Source: Symbiodinium natans (Eukaryota > Sar > Dinophyceae > Suessiales > Symbiodiniaceae). Taken from it: DNA of 64,000 bases. The stretch spans positions 62,001 through 126,000 of the forward strand of contig CAJNDS010000146.1 in assembly GCA_905221605.1 (NCBI GenBank). The letters run 5' to 3'. The translations under genes were made by a program, and so were the position numbers. Below are positions 31,992 through 42,660 of the stretch, piece after piece (the stretch's first letter is position 1; every line of letters starts with the position of its first letter). The notes under the pieces were generated by a model, which saw only the letters and a program-made list of their open reading frames with translations, was not told the DNA's origin and did not search any database.

Positions 31992-34070
31992 TCAAGAGGT
32001 TGCAACAGAGAACAACGGAAACTCGACACTCTGCAAGCTGTTGGGGAGCTGGATCCCCTGTAAGTCCTGGCGGCAGCCAAACTTCAACGCCTGCAGGGTG
32101 GTGGGCAGCTGGATCCCACGCAAGCTCTGGTCAAACGCACGGCCCAACGTCAACGTCTGCAGGGTGCTGGGCAGCTGGATCCCATGCAAGCTCTGGTTGA
32201 AGTGGCCGCCAAACGTCAACGTCTGCAGGGTGCTGGGCAGCTGGATCCCCTCCAAGCTCTGGTTGAACTCTCTGCCAAACGTCAACCTCTGCAGGGTGCT
32301 GGGCAGCTGGATCCCGTCCAAGCTTTGGTTGAACGCGTCGCCAAACCTCAACGTCTGCAGGGTGCTGGGCAGCTGGATCCCCTCCAAGCTCTGGTTGAAT
32401 GCTTCGCCAAACGTCAATGTCTGCAGGGTGCTGGGCAGCTGGATCCCCTTCAAGCTCTGGTTGAACCAGCGGCCAAGCTTCAACGTCTGCAGGGTGCTGG
32501 GCAGCTGGATCCCCTGCAAGCTCTGGTTGAACGCGTCACCAAAAGTTAACGTCTGCAGGGTGCTGGGCAACTGGATCCCCTCCAAGCTCTGGTTGAACTC
32601 TCTGCCAAACGTCAACGTCTGCAGGGTGCTGGGCAGCTGGATCCCCGCCAAGCTCTGGTTGAACAAGTGGCCAAACTTCAACGTCGGCAGGGTGCTGGGC
32701 AGCTGGATCCCGTCCAAGCTTTGGTTGAAAGCGCCGCCCAACGTCAACGTCTGCAGGGTGCTGGGCAGCTGGATCCCTTCCAAGCTTTGGTTGAAAGCGC
32801 CGCTCAACGTCAACGTCTGCAGGGTGCTGGGCAGCTGGATCCCATGCAAGCTCTGGTTGAACTTGCCGCCAAACTTCAATGTCTGCAGGGTGCTGGGCAG
32901 CTGGATTCGCTCGAGCTCCAAGCTCTGGTTGAAGCGGTGTGCAAACGTCAACTTCTGCAGGGTGCTGGGCAGCTGGATCCCATGCAAACTCTGGCTGAAC
33001 GCGTGGCCAAACTTCAACGTCTGCAGTGTGCTGGGCAGCTGGATCCCGTCCAAGCTTTGGTTGAAAGCGCCGCCCAACGTCAACGTCTGCAGGGTGCTGG
33101 GCAGCTGGATCCCTGCCAAGCTTTGGTTGAACTCTCTGCCAAACGTCAACGTCTGCAGGGTGCTGGGCAGCTGGATCCCATGCAAGCTCTGGTTGAACTT
33201 GCCGCCAAACTTCAATGTCTGCAGGGTGCTGGGCAGCAAGATCCCCTCCAAGCTCTGGTTGAACTTTTCGCCAAACGTCAACGTCTGCAGGGTGCTGGGC
33301 AGCTGGATCCCCTCCAAGCTCTGGTTGAACCATCGGTCAAACGTCAACGTTTGCAGGGCGCTGGGCAGCTGGATCCCATGCAAGCTCTGGTTGAATGCTT
33401 CGCCAAACGTCAACGTCTGCAGGGTGCTGGGCAGCTGGATCCCCTCCAAGCTCTGGTTGAAATAGCCGCCAAACGCCAACGTTTGCAGGGTGCTGGGCAG
33501 CTGGATCCCATGCAAGCTCTGGTTGAACGTGCCGCCAAAAGTTAAGGTTTTCAGGGTGCTGGGCAGCTGGATCCCCTCCAAGCTCCGGTTGATTCTTAAG
33601 GTCAAGGAAACGATTTCATTGAGAGCGCACGTATCCGCAGGATTGAAGGCTTTCTTTGCAAGCGCATTTTCCAAACCCACCGCGGCCCGACCCGCACCGA
33701 AGCGTTGAGCCACGTACGTGAGTTCGTCGTTCCTCACCTGTTCCAGCAGAGGCCCACTCAGATCGAGCACGCCGCCGCCGGAGGTCAGCATGAGCGACTC
33801 CGCTGGGCGGCCGACTTCGGCTGCAACCGCTTCCACCACTTTCCAGCCCATTGCCATAGGGTCTACATCGACCTGAACAGCATAGCCTCCGAGACCGCTG
33901 ATGCTGAGGCGTCGCTTGCCTGTACTTCCGGACTGTGAAGCCACATGCCTGGCATTTCCGAGCGCGTGGTCAGACTCTGCTGCCTCCTTGGCTTCGCTCA
34001 TGTCGCTCCTGGCTCCTGGTGCGCGACCGGTCTTGAAACTGAACGGCTGAAGGGACACGTGCACGGACAT
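31992..34070 (-). CDS. FNIP/leucine-rich-type repeat protein with N-terminal ubiquitin-like region
   Basis: About 692 residues on one uninterrupted frame. I chose the ATG at 34070 (MSVHVSLQPFSF); an ATG 49 codons upstream reads through repeat-like, proline-rich sequence, and an ATG at 34001 (MSEAKEAAES) is also possible. Residues about 30-110 form a ubiquitin-like segment (RRLSISGLGGYAVQVDVD through LMLTSGGGVLDLSGPLLEQV). Then come about 24 repeats of 23 residues, consensus FNQSLEGIQLPSTLQTLTFG. This pattern matches FNIP repeats of Dictyostelium and abundant dinoflagellate proteins. One repeat has two extra residues (SLELERIQ). The last two repeats diverge (LPTTLQALKFG, LPNSLQSVEF), as expected for a capped solenoid. 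Probably a protein-interaction scaffold; partner unknown. It is intronless, unlike its neighbours. Long open frames on other strands and phases here are by-products of the 69-base periodicity. Confidence 0.85.
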   Translation of the reverse strand: MSVHVSLQPFSFKTGRAPGARSDMSEAKEAAESDHALGNARHVASQSGSTGKRRLSISGLGGYAVQVDVDPMAMGWKVVEAVAAEVGRPAESLMLTSGGGVLDLSGPLLEQVRNDELTYVAQRFGAGRAAVGLENALAKKAFNPADTCALNEIVSLTLRINRSLEGIQLPSTLKTLTFGGTFNQSLHGIQLPSTLQTLAFGGYFNQSLEGIQLPSTLQTLTFGEAFNQSLHGIQLPSALQTLTFDRWFNQSLEGIQLPSTLQTLTFGEKFNQSLEGILLPSTLQTLKFGGKFNQSLHGIQLPSTLQTLTFGREFNQSLAGIQLPSTLQTLTLGGAFNQSLDGIQLPSTLQTLKFGHAFSQSLHGIQLPSTLQKLTFAHRFNQSLELERIQLPSTLQTLKFGGKFNQSLHGIQLPSTLQTLTLSGAFNQSLEGIQLPSTLQTLTLGGAFNQSLDGIQLPSTLPTLKFGHLFNQSLAGIQLPSTLQTLTFGREFNQSLEGIQLPSTLQTLTFGDAFNQSLQGIQLPSTLQTLKLGRWFNQSLKGIQLPSTLQTLTFGEAFNQSLEGIQLPSTLQTLRFGDAFNQSLDGIQLPSTLQRLTFGREFNQSLEGIQLPSTLQTLTFGGHFNQSLHGIQLPSTLQTLTLGRAFDQSLRGIQLPTTLQALKFGCRQDLQGIQLPNSLQSVEFPLFSVATS

Positions 34071-34239
34071 GCGCGGGGGAGAGGTAGCCCCCCCTCCCCA
34101 CCCTCCCGAAAAACCCGAGTTGACTATTGTAAGGCCTTTCATGAGAGGTGTAGGAGTAGGGCTTAAGGTTGTGGGATGTATAGGGTCAGGTATAGGGCTC
34201 AGGGAAAACACCAACACCCAAACTCGACGCTGGAGTGCG

Positions 34240-35340
34240 TTTTGAATTTCGGTGTTTGTTTATGGGTTTCCAATCCCCCAAGCTGTCACCCCGCCTTGAA
34301 CCCCAAGCCCTGAACCCTATACACCCTAAACCCTAAACCCCATATACCATAAACCCTAAACCCCAAACCCTAAGCCCTGAAGCCCAAACCCCAAGCATAA
34401 GCTCCGCAGAACCACGGCCTTCGGAGGCTTCTGCAACGTTGGCTGTCGGGAGGATGTCCCCCAGCACCTGGTGTCCGCAAGGTTGACAGAAAGGGGCGAA
34501 GGGCCCCAGTTCAAGTTTCGGGTTTAGGGTTTGGGGTTTAGGGTTTAGGGTTTGGGGTTTGGGGTTTAGGGTTTAGGGCTTGGGGTTTAGGGTTTAGGGT
34601 TGCCCAAGTTCAACCCCATAGAGGGGTGTAGGGTTGCCCTAATTCAACCCTCGAACCCTCCTTAAGTATCCCTAGAGCATGAAGGAGGGAGTAGGGTAAT
34701 AGTGTTAATCAAAGCTTGCGTCTTCTCCTTGGGGTAGCCACATGGTCCCCTATTTTGTTATATGCCCAGATTATACCCTAGAAAACCCGAGGGGCCGTAC
34801 TTCAGAACCCTGAAAGAAAGAAGGTGAGGGGGGGGGGGCATATTTAGGGACCCCGTAACTTCCCCCATTGGGTTTCGATGGTCCTTCTTTTCTCCTAAAC
34901 CCTAAACCCTAAACCCTAAACCCTAAACCCTAAACCCTAAACCCTAAACCCTAAACCCTAAACCCTAAACCCTAAACCCTAAACCCTAAACCCTGAACCC
35001 TACGCGAAACCCTAAACCCTATACCCTGACCCCAAACCCCACACTCTGAACCGGGTTGAAAGTGGCACAGTAGACTTGAGGTGACGGGTGTAACTGGAGG
35101 GATCGGGCGGCGTGCTGTAGGGCCCAGGGGTTAAGGTTTTGGGGTTGCGGGCTTTGAGGGTTTAGGGCTTGAGGATTCTGGGGGGGTTTAGGGTTTAGTA
35201 ATAGGGTTTAAGGTTTAGGTGGCTTCAGGGCTTGAGGGCTTATTGTTGGACTTAAATGGTTCGGGGTGTGGAGGCTTGCGTTCGGGCCTTCAGAGCTTCA
35301 GCAAATTGCTGAAGCTCCTAAAACCCGAATGAACCCAGAG
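34240..35340. other. Telomeric arrays and one GGTCCC-type element
   Basis: CCCTAAA variants (34295-34390), TTTAGGG/TTTGGGG (34518-34605), an element related to 31703-31873 at about 34738-34866, and a CCCTAAA array (34890-34995, about 14 units). No gene recognised. Confidence 0.6.
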
Positions 35341-35351
35341 ACTTAATTAGG

Positions 35352-35430
35352 CAATTTAGGGTTTAGGGTTTAGGGTTTAGGGTTTAGGGTTTAGGGTTTA
35401 GGGTTTAGGGTTTAGGGTTTAGGGTTAATA
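35352..35430. repeat. TTTAGGG array
   Basis: About eleven units. Confidence 0.95.
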
Positions 35431-35749
35431 TTCATGTTTCATATAACGAACCCTCTTTTGCGTTAAGGAGGAGAATTAAGGGGTATTGGAGTCTCTGGGA
35501 AGCCAGCTTCCAGAAAAAGGTAGGGGCCCGCGCTTCTTCCCAACGCTTCGCCTATCGAATTGCGGCGGTTTCTCAATTTCTGTGGCCTTTCGGCTTCCGG
35601 GCGTAGGGAAGTAAGGTTCTTATATGAAGTAGGGTATATATTTCTTTGTACCCCCAAAAGGACACCAGGTATATGCACTCACCACTATTAAAAAGGAACC
35701 TTCCTTATAAACACTCACCAAGAACAGTAATATATACCCTGCTTCATAT

Positions 35750-35880
35750 AGGGCTCTTGAGGGAGGGGGGGTTCAAAGGGGGGTATGTAACCCAAGGTTC
35801 CCTCGTGCTCCCCGCTGCTCGTCGCTAAGGCTCCCGGAAGGTTTGCTCGGTGCCTATCCCCCATGAACCCCCTCCCTTAA
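35750..35880. mobile_element. Foldback element, CTTAAGGGAGG...GGTTCAAGGGGGG family
   Basis: Left arm CTTGAGGGAGGGGGGGTTCA and right arm TGAACCCCCTCCCTTAAG pair. The second copy is at 44024-44152. Confidence 0.7.
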
Positions 35881-35886
35881 GCAGCC

Positions 35887-35985
35887 TAGGTTTAGGGTTT
35901 AGGGTTTAGGGTTTAGGGTTTAGGGTTTAGGGTTTAGGGTTTAGGGTTTAGGGTTTCGGGTTTAGGGTTTAGGGTTTAGGTTATT
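35887..35985. repeat. TTTAGGG array
   Basis: About 13 units with one TTTCGGG. Confidence 0.95.
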
Positions 35986-36227
35986 TTGTATAGGGTTCTG
36001 GCTTAAAGTTCCCTCCACCCTAATTTTTTGAACCCTAGGGCCCTAGGGAAATCTTGAGGTTTAGAACGTTTGGTGTGGCTCTACGCGTTGGGAGCTTAGG
36101 TGCCTCGGAAGAGGCTTCTGCACCCCAAAGGTTCAACCCGTGGTTAGAGTTTGGGGTTTGCGGTTTAGGGTTAAGGGTTGAGGGTTTCGGGGTTCGGGGT
36201 TAGGGCTTACAAAGCCTTTCTTCTTAG

Positions 36228-36352
36228 GGAAATTCCATGCTCCCTTCTATGGGAACACTTGCATATCCCTTATACAACCCCCGGGCCCATACTGCGGAGA
36301 CCTCGAAAGAAGGCAAGGGACCATCATACGGGACCACGCAAATTCCCCTAGC
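36228..36352. mobile_element. GGTCCC-type element, third copy
   Basis: Ends GGGAAATTCCATGCTCCC and GCAAATTCCCC are roughly inverted; internal GGGCCCATACTGCGGAGACC and AAAGAAGGCAAGGGACC match the copies at 31.7 and 34.7 kb. Confidence 0.55.
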
Positions 36353-36418
36353 CAATAATTGCAGAGTACTTCTTAAGTCTTCAGCTTTAGGATTTTTTTC
36401 AATCGTGATAAGACCAAA

Positions 36419-36554
36419 TACTTGGAGGCTCATGGTGCTGAACAACCCAATCATAACTGTACCAATCCTAACCATATTAGGGCACTTAAAGGCTTTATAA
36501 GTGGGTGATAAGTACAGTTTGTATTGGGATATAAGTGCCCTGAACCACCAAGTA
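36419..36554. mobile_element. TACTTGGAGG foldback element
   Basis: Ends TACTTGGAGGCTCATGGTGC and GCCCTGAACCACCAAGTA. Confidence 0.8.
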
Positions 36555-36569
36555 AGATATACAGAGGAT

Positions 36570-36840
36570 TTCCCTAAACCCTAAACCCTAAACCCTAAAC
36601 CCTAAACCCTAAACCCTAAACCCTAAACCCTAAACCCAGAGAGTCTCCCAAATCAGGGGTATTGGAGTCTCTGGGGCTATATCACATGGGAAGGGTCCCC
36701 GGCCATGCTAACTGTGCAGTTCGGTTTAGGGTTTAGGGTTTAGGGTTTAGGGTTTAGGGTTTAGGGTTTAGGGTTTAGGGTTTAGGGTTTAGGGTTTAGG
36801 GTTTAGGGTTTAGGGTTTAGGGTTCAGGGTAGTGCAAGGA
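36570..36840. repeat. CCCTAAA array, island, TTTAGGG array
   Basis: About nine CCCTAAA units (36573-36637), an 80-base island, then about 15 TTTAGGG units (36723-36832). The island shares GGGGTATTGGAGTCTCTGGG with 35478-35500, but I see no clear frame. Confidence 0.9.
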
Positions 36841-38402
36841 CATGCAACCTCTGTGATCGTTCTTACCGCCCAACATAGGGCCCTCACAAAGGGAGGGCCC
36901 TGCAACCCCGAAAAGCCCACAAGCCTCCTAGCAATTAAAACAAACTAAGCTCTGAAACCCTAAGCCAAAGCAAAGCCGTCATTTTTCTAAAGCTCTGAAA
37001 CGCTCCAACTCTAAACCCCAACTTAAAAGCCTACACACTCAACTCCTAAAACCCTGAAGAGCTGGCACCCCAACCCCAGGCCCAAAAACCCTAAACCTTA
37101 CCCCCCAAACCCTAAACCAAGAGCAGTGTGGCTTCTCTGAGAAAGTGGCCACAGGACGATCAGCGTCTGCGGCGCCCAGACTTTGCCGTGGCATGCAGCC
37201 TACGGTGGAAGGGTTTCGGGGTTTAGGGTTTAGGGCTTGGGGGACTTCAAGTTTTTTGGCTTTATGGTGCCGAAATAGGCCTTATGGCTCAGGATTTAGG
37301 GTAAGTTTACGGCTACAGTTTAAGGTTTAAGTTTGGGGCACACCATATGCCCCAAGCCCCAGCCCACAAACCCTAAACCTAGACCTTTAACACTCCCCAG
37401 AGGGAGAAGAGGGAGGAGTGTAGGATGAAGCCAGAGCCCTCAAATCAACCCTTCAGAAAAAACAAAGAATCCAAAGCCCTAAACCTAAACCCTCAACCCC
37501 TAAACCCTAAACCCTAAGCCCCCCCAAGCCCTAAACCCTAAACACCCCCCAAGCCCTATAGAAACCCTAAACCCCTGAACCCAAACTCTAAACCCTAAAC
37601 TCCAAACCCTCAGCCCTTTGGCCCAAGCCAACCTTCAAGGCAAACACCCAATCCCCGGGTCTGGTAGGCCTGGATTCTTGGAGTCAGCCTCAGGGTTTGG
37701 GGTTTAGGGTGTAGGGTTTAGGGCTAGGGTTTAGGGTTTAGGGTTTAGGGGTTTAGGGTATAGGGTATCGGGTTTAGGGTATAGGGTTCAGGGTTTAGGG
37801 CTTCGGGCGCAGTGATGTATTGGCTTGAGAGTTGAGGGCTTTAGGTTTATGGAAGGGGTTGGCGCAGCGAGCTTGGGCAGATCGGATAGGGCCTGTCTCG
37901 AAATTGTATGAGCGACGGGCTTTAACAAGCTTCCTTTTCTAGGTTGCCCTGTAACCTAGGATTGAAAGGGTGCACTTTTTGGGGTTTATAAGGGAACCTA
38001 CAGCCCGCAAAAAGGACAGGGTACTAATGGGGCATCCTAGTCTTAGCGCCCAACAGATAAGGAAAGCACATAATGGCGATCAGGAAGGTTCTTCATGATC
38101 GTCATACTACTAGCACGAAGAGGGATACGAATATGATTCACACAATGACATGTCAACAAAATATGGGTTTGTTCAAAAATGGGGGGGGGGGGAGGCGACA
38201 GGTGTTGGGACAAGGGTATGTTGCGTGGGTATGTTTCGGGGTATGTTTCGCGGCATCATGAGCTACTTTGGATGCAATTTTCGGGGGTCTCGGGGGTATG
38301 TTTCGGGGCATGTTTCGCCGGGTGCAACCCGCGTGCTCTTCTTAAACCTGAGCCCCTCAAAAACGAACGAAGCCATATAGGCATTTACGAAAATAAGGGA
38401 CT

Positions 38403-38485
38403 AGGTTTAGGGTTTAGGGTTTAGGGTTTAGGGTTTAGGGTTTAGGGTTTAGGGTTTAGGGTTTAGGGTTTAGGGTTTAGGGACT
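38403..38485. repeat. TTTAGGG array
   Basis: About eleven units. Confidence 0.95.
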
Positions 38486-38789
38486 ATACCCCAAATAGTA
38501 GCATGCCCTTAGAATCAGCACCCAAGAAGGGACCCCTACTTTCGGAAACCCCCGTATGAGTAACAACAATGCAAGAACACCACGAAGGACACAGAAAAAA
38601 CCAGAGAGACCATTACACAGGACCCTGTAGAGTTCCCGATGTGCAAAATCCCTAAACCCTAAACTCTGAACCCTAACCCTAAACCCTAAACTCTAAACCC
38701 TAAACGCATGAGTCTAGGCTTAGGGTGCAAGACATGAGGCATTCCCGAAATCTAGGGATCGCGTCTTCAGAGCCTTTGTGAAGGGAAGC

Positions 38790-38930
38790 CTGCGACTTAT
38801 TACTAGTAGTATTGTTATTAGTAATGTTGTTGTTCGTACTGTTGTTACTACGATTGTCACGATTACTATTATTCTTATTTCTATTGTTACAACTATCATG
38901 GTTTTTGTTGTTTTTTTTGGGGGGGTGTAA
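38790..38930. repeat. ATT/GTT-rich simple sequence
   Basis: Irregular trinucleotide-like ATT, GTT and ACT repeats; open frames on both strands are low-complexity. Confidence 0.8.
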
Positions 38931-39190
38931 AAGCGGTACACCTCCTGCAGGAAGCACCCAGAGCACCCCTGATTACACCGACGCAACGCGCACAAAAGCC
39001 ACCCCGATCTAATGATATCCTAAACCCGAAACCCGAAGCCCTAAACCCTAAACCCTAAACCCTAAACCCTAAACCCTGTTGCCCGCCAACGGGCCCGGTA
39101 TTAAAAGTATGTAACAAAAGCTAGGCAGCGAATGTACCCCACAAGATGCAAAGCCCGTACGGGAAACCGCAATTTTTGCGCAGAGGGACT

Positions 39191-39440
39191 AAAGGCCTCC
39201 AGCAGACCCCCAAGCCCCAAGCCCCAAGCCCCAAGCCCCAAGCCCCAAACCCTAAACCCTAAACCCTAAACCCTAAACCCCAAACCCTAAACCCTAAACC
39301 CTAAACCCTAAACCCTACAAGCATGGGTGACGAAAGGCCTGCAGCAGACCCCAACCCCCAATCCCCACAGCCTAGACCCTAAACCCTAAACCCTAAACCC
39401 TAAACCCTAAACCCTAAACCCTAAACCCTAAACCATTATA
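39191..39440. repeat. Telomeric arrays flanked by a ~20-base direct repeat
   Basis: AAAGGCCTCCAGCAGACCCC (39191-39210) and its one-mismatch copy (39333-39352) flank a block of CCCCAAG, CCCTAAA and CCCCAAA units. A second CCCTAAA block follows at 39373-39435. Confidence 0.85.
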
Positions 39441-39719
39441 GGTTTTGGAGCCTCCGAGCCTTACCTACAGCCTAAAGAGCATCCTCGGTTCCCAAACACT
39501 CAAAGCCCCCAACTCCTTAGGGGGGGAGGGGGGTCATTGGCGCTTAGCGCTTAGTGTCTATATATAGTAGGGTTTAGGGTTTAGGGTTTAGGGTTTAAGG
39601 TTTAGGGTTTAGGGCCTATTTATAGGGCTTAGGGTTTAAGGTCGGGGTTTAGGGTCTGGGGGGTTTAGTGTTCAGGGATTAGGGCTTACACATAGGGTTT
39701 ATAGTCTAGGGTCCAAAAG

Positions 39720-39830
39720 CAAACGTGTGTGTGTATATATATATATATGTACACATGGGGTGCAAGGTCCAAAAACTAAACAAGTGTGTGTGTGTGTGTA
39801 TACATATATATGCGTGTGTACACATGTCGT
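39720..39830. repeat. GT/TA microsatellites in a short tandem duplication
   Basis: Two diverged copies of a unit containing GGTCCAAAA, (GT)n, (TA)n and TACACATG. Confidence 0.8.
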
Positions 39831-40992
39831 GTAAGCACCTGTCAGGGTCCCTTTGGCGCACGCCCTCAACCCCAAACCCTCAACACTAAACCCTAAACCC
39901 TAAACCTTAAACCCCAACCTCTTCGGTGCCACAAAGTTGCATCGGCACTGTCTTGGCAGGCCCCTGGCACGGGTAAAGCCGTGAGACCAGGTTTCAATCC
40001 GTTGGGCCCCCGAACCCGAAACCCTAAAACCTAAACCCTGAACCCTAAACCCTAAACCCTAAACCCTAAACCCTAAACCCTAAACCCTAAACCCCAAACC
40101 CTAGCTCTGAACTCCAAACCATTCTGGAGCGTCATGGTAGGGCCTGGCGTTTGGGTTCGAGGGTCTGAGGCTTTGTCTCTCTTGCGCTGTGCTCAAGGTT
40201 TAGGGTTTAGGGTTTAGGGTTTAGGGTTTAGGGTTCAGGGTTTAGGGTTTAGGGTTTAGGGTTTAGGGTGTAGTAGGGGGTTTAGGGTTTCAGGTTTTAG
40301 AGTTTAGGGTTTCGGGTTTGGTTTTGAGTGCAGGCGCTTGCCGTGGGTCTAGGTTCTATGCCGGCTCATGGGCCGTCTCACCACGTCGTTGTAGACACAT
40401 GCCCAAACCGGCTTAGCTAGACCCCTCCAATGATCCAATGACAAGAGCTTCCGCATCGTGAAATTTGACTATTATATAGTAGAAGCTTACTTCAGGGGAA
40501 TACCTCTTCCGCTAGCCAGGCCAGCGCGGGTCTTCGCCGTACTCACTTATAGTATGTGGTATGTGAGAGAACTTCCGCACCGGTGATGTGTGCCCCCGGG
40601 GGGAGTAAACCAACTAGGGCCCTCTTCAAATCAGTCTATACACGGTGTCTATAAGGGGATTACGAAAATAGGGGATCCCCAATATAGACCCCCAAATAGT
40701 AGGATCCCCTTAAAAAAAAAAAAAAAAAACTTAGAAAAAGGACCCCAAAAAGGAACCCCCTGACATCGGAATCCCCCCCCCCCCCCCCCCCATATCGGAA
40801 TAGCACGCTGTCTGCTGGCTGGTCGACAGCTGTGCCATGCTGCAGACAAGTTTAAACCTTTCCAACCAAAACTGCATGAACCCTGAAGCCTAAAGCCTAA
40901 AGCCTAAACCCTAAACCCCAAACCCTAAACCCTAAACCCTAAACCCGAAACCCTAAACCAAACCCTAAACCCTAAACCCAATGCCGTAAGGC

Positions 40993-42621
40993 TCATGATG
41001 GTACGCCTTGAAAGAGGTCGGCCACGAAGCCGGACAGCTCTTGCCAATGGTCTTCGAACCTGGGCTGCAACTCTTGTTTGGGGTTTAGGGTTTAGGGTTT
41101 AAGGTTAGGGTTTAGGGTTTACGGTTTAGGGTTGAGGGTTGAGGGTTTAGGGTTTAGTAAGGGTTTAGTAAGGGTTTAGGGTTTAGGGCTTCTTGAAGCA
41201 CATCCTCCAAGCAATCTGCGCACCCTCATCGCAAGAGGACATGGCTGACTGCCAGAAGGGGGCGGTCAGCAAAGCGAAAGGTCTAGGGTTTACGGTTTGG
41301 GGTTTAGGGTTTAGGATCACAGACCCTTAAACCCTCCGCGCCCAAAATGCCTCCTTAACCCCCCCCCCCCCCCCCTCCAAGTTGTCAAAAACACTACATC
41401 CTCACAAGCTTACATCCTGCATCCCCTACGTAAACCCTGACATCCGACATGCCCGACAACCCTCCCCACCCCCACCCATCCACACACACACAACTTAAAT
41501 CCTGCAACCCTGGTCCGTAAACCGACCCCCTGAACCCCTGTTACACCCCACCCTACATCCTAAGTCCCTCAACCCCCCCCCCCCCCCCCCCAATTCGCCC
41601 CCTAAAGCCTACACCCAACCTCAACCCTAAACCTTAAAACCCCCTCGAACTCTAAACCCGAACTTTAAACCCCACCCTAAACCCCTAACCCTAAACCCTA
41701 AACGCTAAACCTTAAACCCTAAACCCTTTACCCTTAACCCTTAACTCTAAACCCTAAGCCCTAAACCCTTAAACCCTAAACCACTCTTTCATATATAATA
41801 TAAATGTTAATGGCTTTGCGGGCAAGGTCCGAAAATTAGTGGGCAAGGTCCGAAAATTAGCGGGCAAGGTCCGAAAGTTAGCGGGCAAGGTCCGAAAATC
41901 AGCGGGCAAGGTCCGAAAATCAGTGGGCAAGGTCCATTGGCTGCCCCACGACCTTGCCCACTAATTTTCGGACCTTGCCCGCTGACCCACCACCTTGCCC
42001 ACTGATTTTCGGACCTTGCCCACTAATTTTCGGACCTTGCCCGCTAATTTTCGGACCTTGCCCGCTAATTTTCGGACCCGGGAAAGGCCCGAGAATTAGC
42101 GGGCAAGGTCCGAAAATTAGCGGGCAAGGTCCGAAAATTAGCGGGCAAGGTGGGAAAATTAGCGGCAAGGTCCGAAAACTAGCGGGCAAGGTCCGAAAAT
42201 CAGTGGGCAAGGTCCGAAAATTAGTGGGCAAGGTCCGAAAATTAGCGGGCAAGGTCCAGTGGGCAGGTCCGAAAATTCGTGGGCAAGGCCCCCCCCCACC
42301 CCCCCCACCCCCCCCTTCCTCCCGCAACGGGTGTTGGTCAGTTGAAAACGTGTCTGACTTGGGTAGGTAAAACTCTTTGGGGTAGGATGAAAACCTTATA
42401 TTTTCTTTCCGTTGCCTGAACACACTACTGGCCTAGTAAATGCTCGAACTTGAGATGCTGAACCCCTAACCCTAAACCCTAAACCCTAAACCCCTGGGTC
42501 TGCCAGCTTCTCGTCTTCAGTGCTGGCCCCCATACGTCGGTCGACGAGGAAGCCAAGCCCGGCGCTGCTCCTTGGCGTGCTGAGGTTGAGGGTTGAGGGT
42601 TGAGGGTTGAGGGTTGGGGGT

Positions 42622-42660
<39 letters not shown>

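Noticed and set aside
32041-33545. Long plus-strand and alternative minus-strand open frames over the FNIP gene
   Set aside because: The 69-base repeat period is a multiple of three, so every phase stays open. Only the minus-strand frame with FNQSL/LPSTLQTL repeats has a known pattern, a start region and diverged capping repeats.
39950-40015. GGTTTCAATCC as the T arm of a tRNA
   Set aside because: The flanking bases do not form a T stem, and no acceptor or anticodon arms could be drawn.
41920-42423. Proteins of repeated GPK/ISGQ or FRTLP units
   Set aside because: Artefact of the 21-base tandem array, open on both strands.
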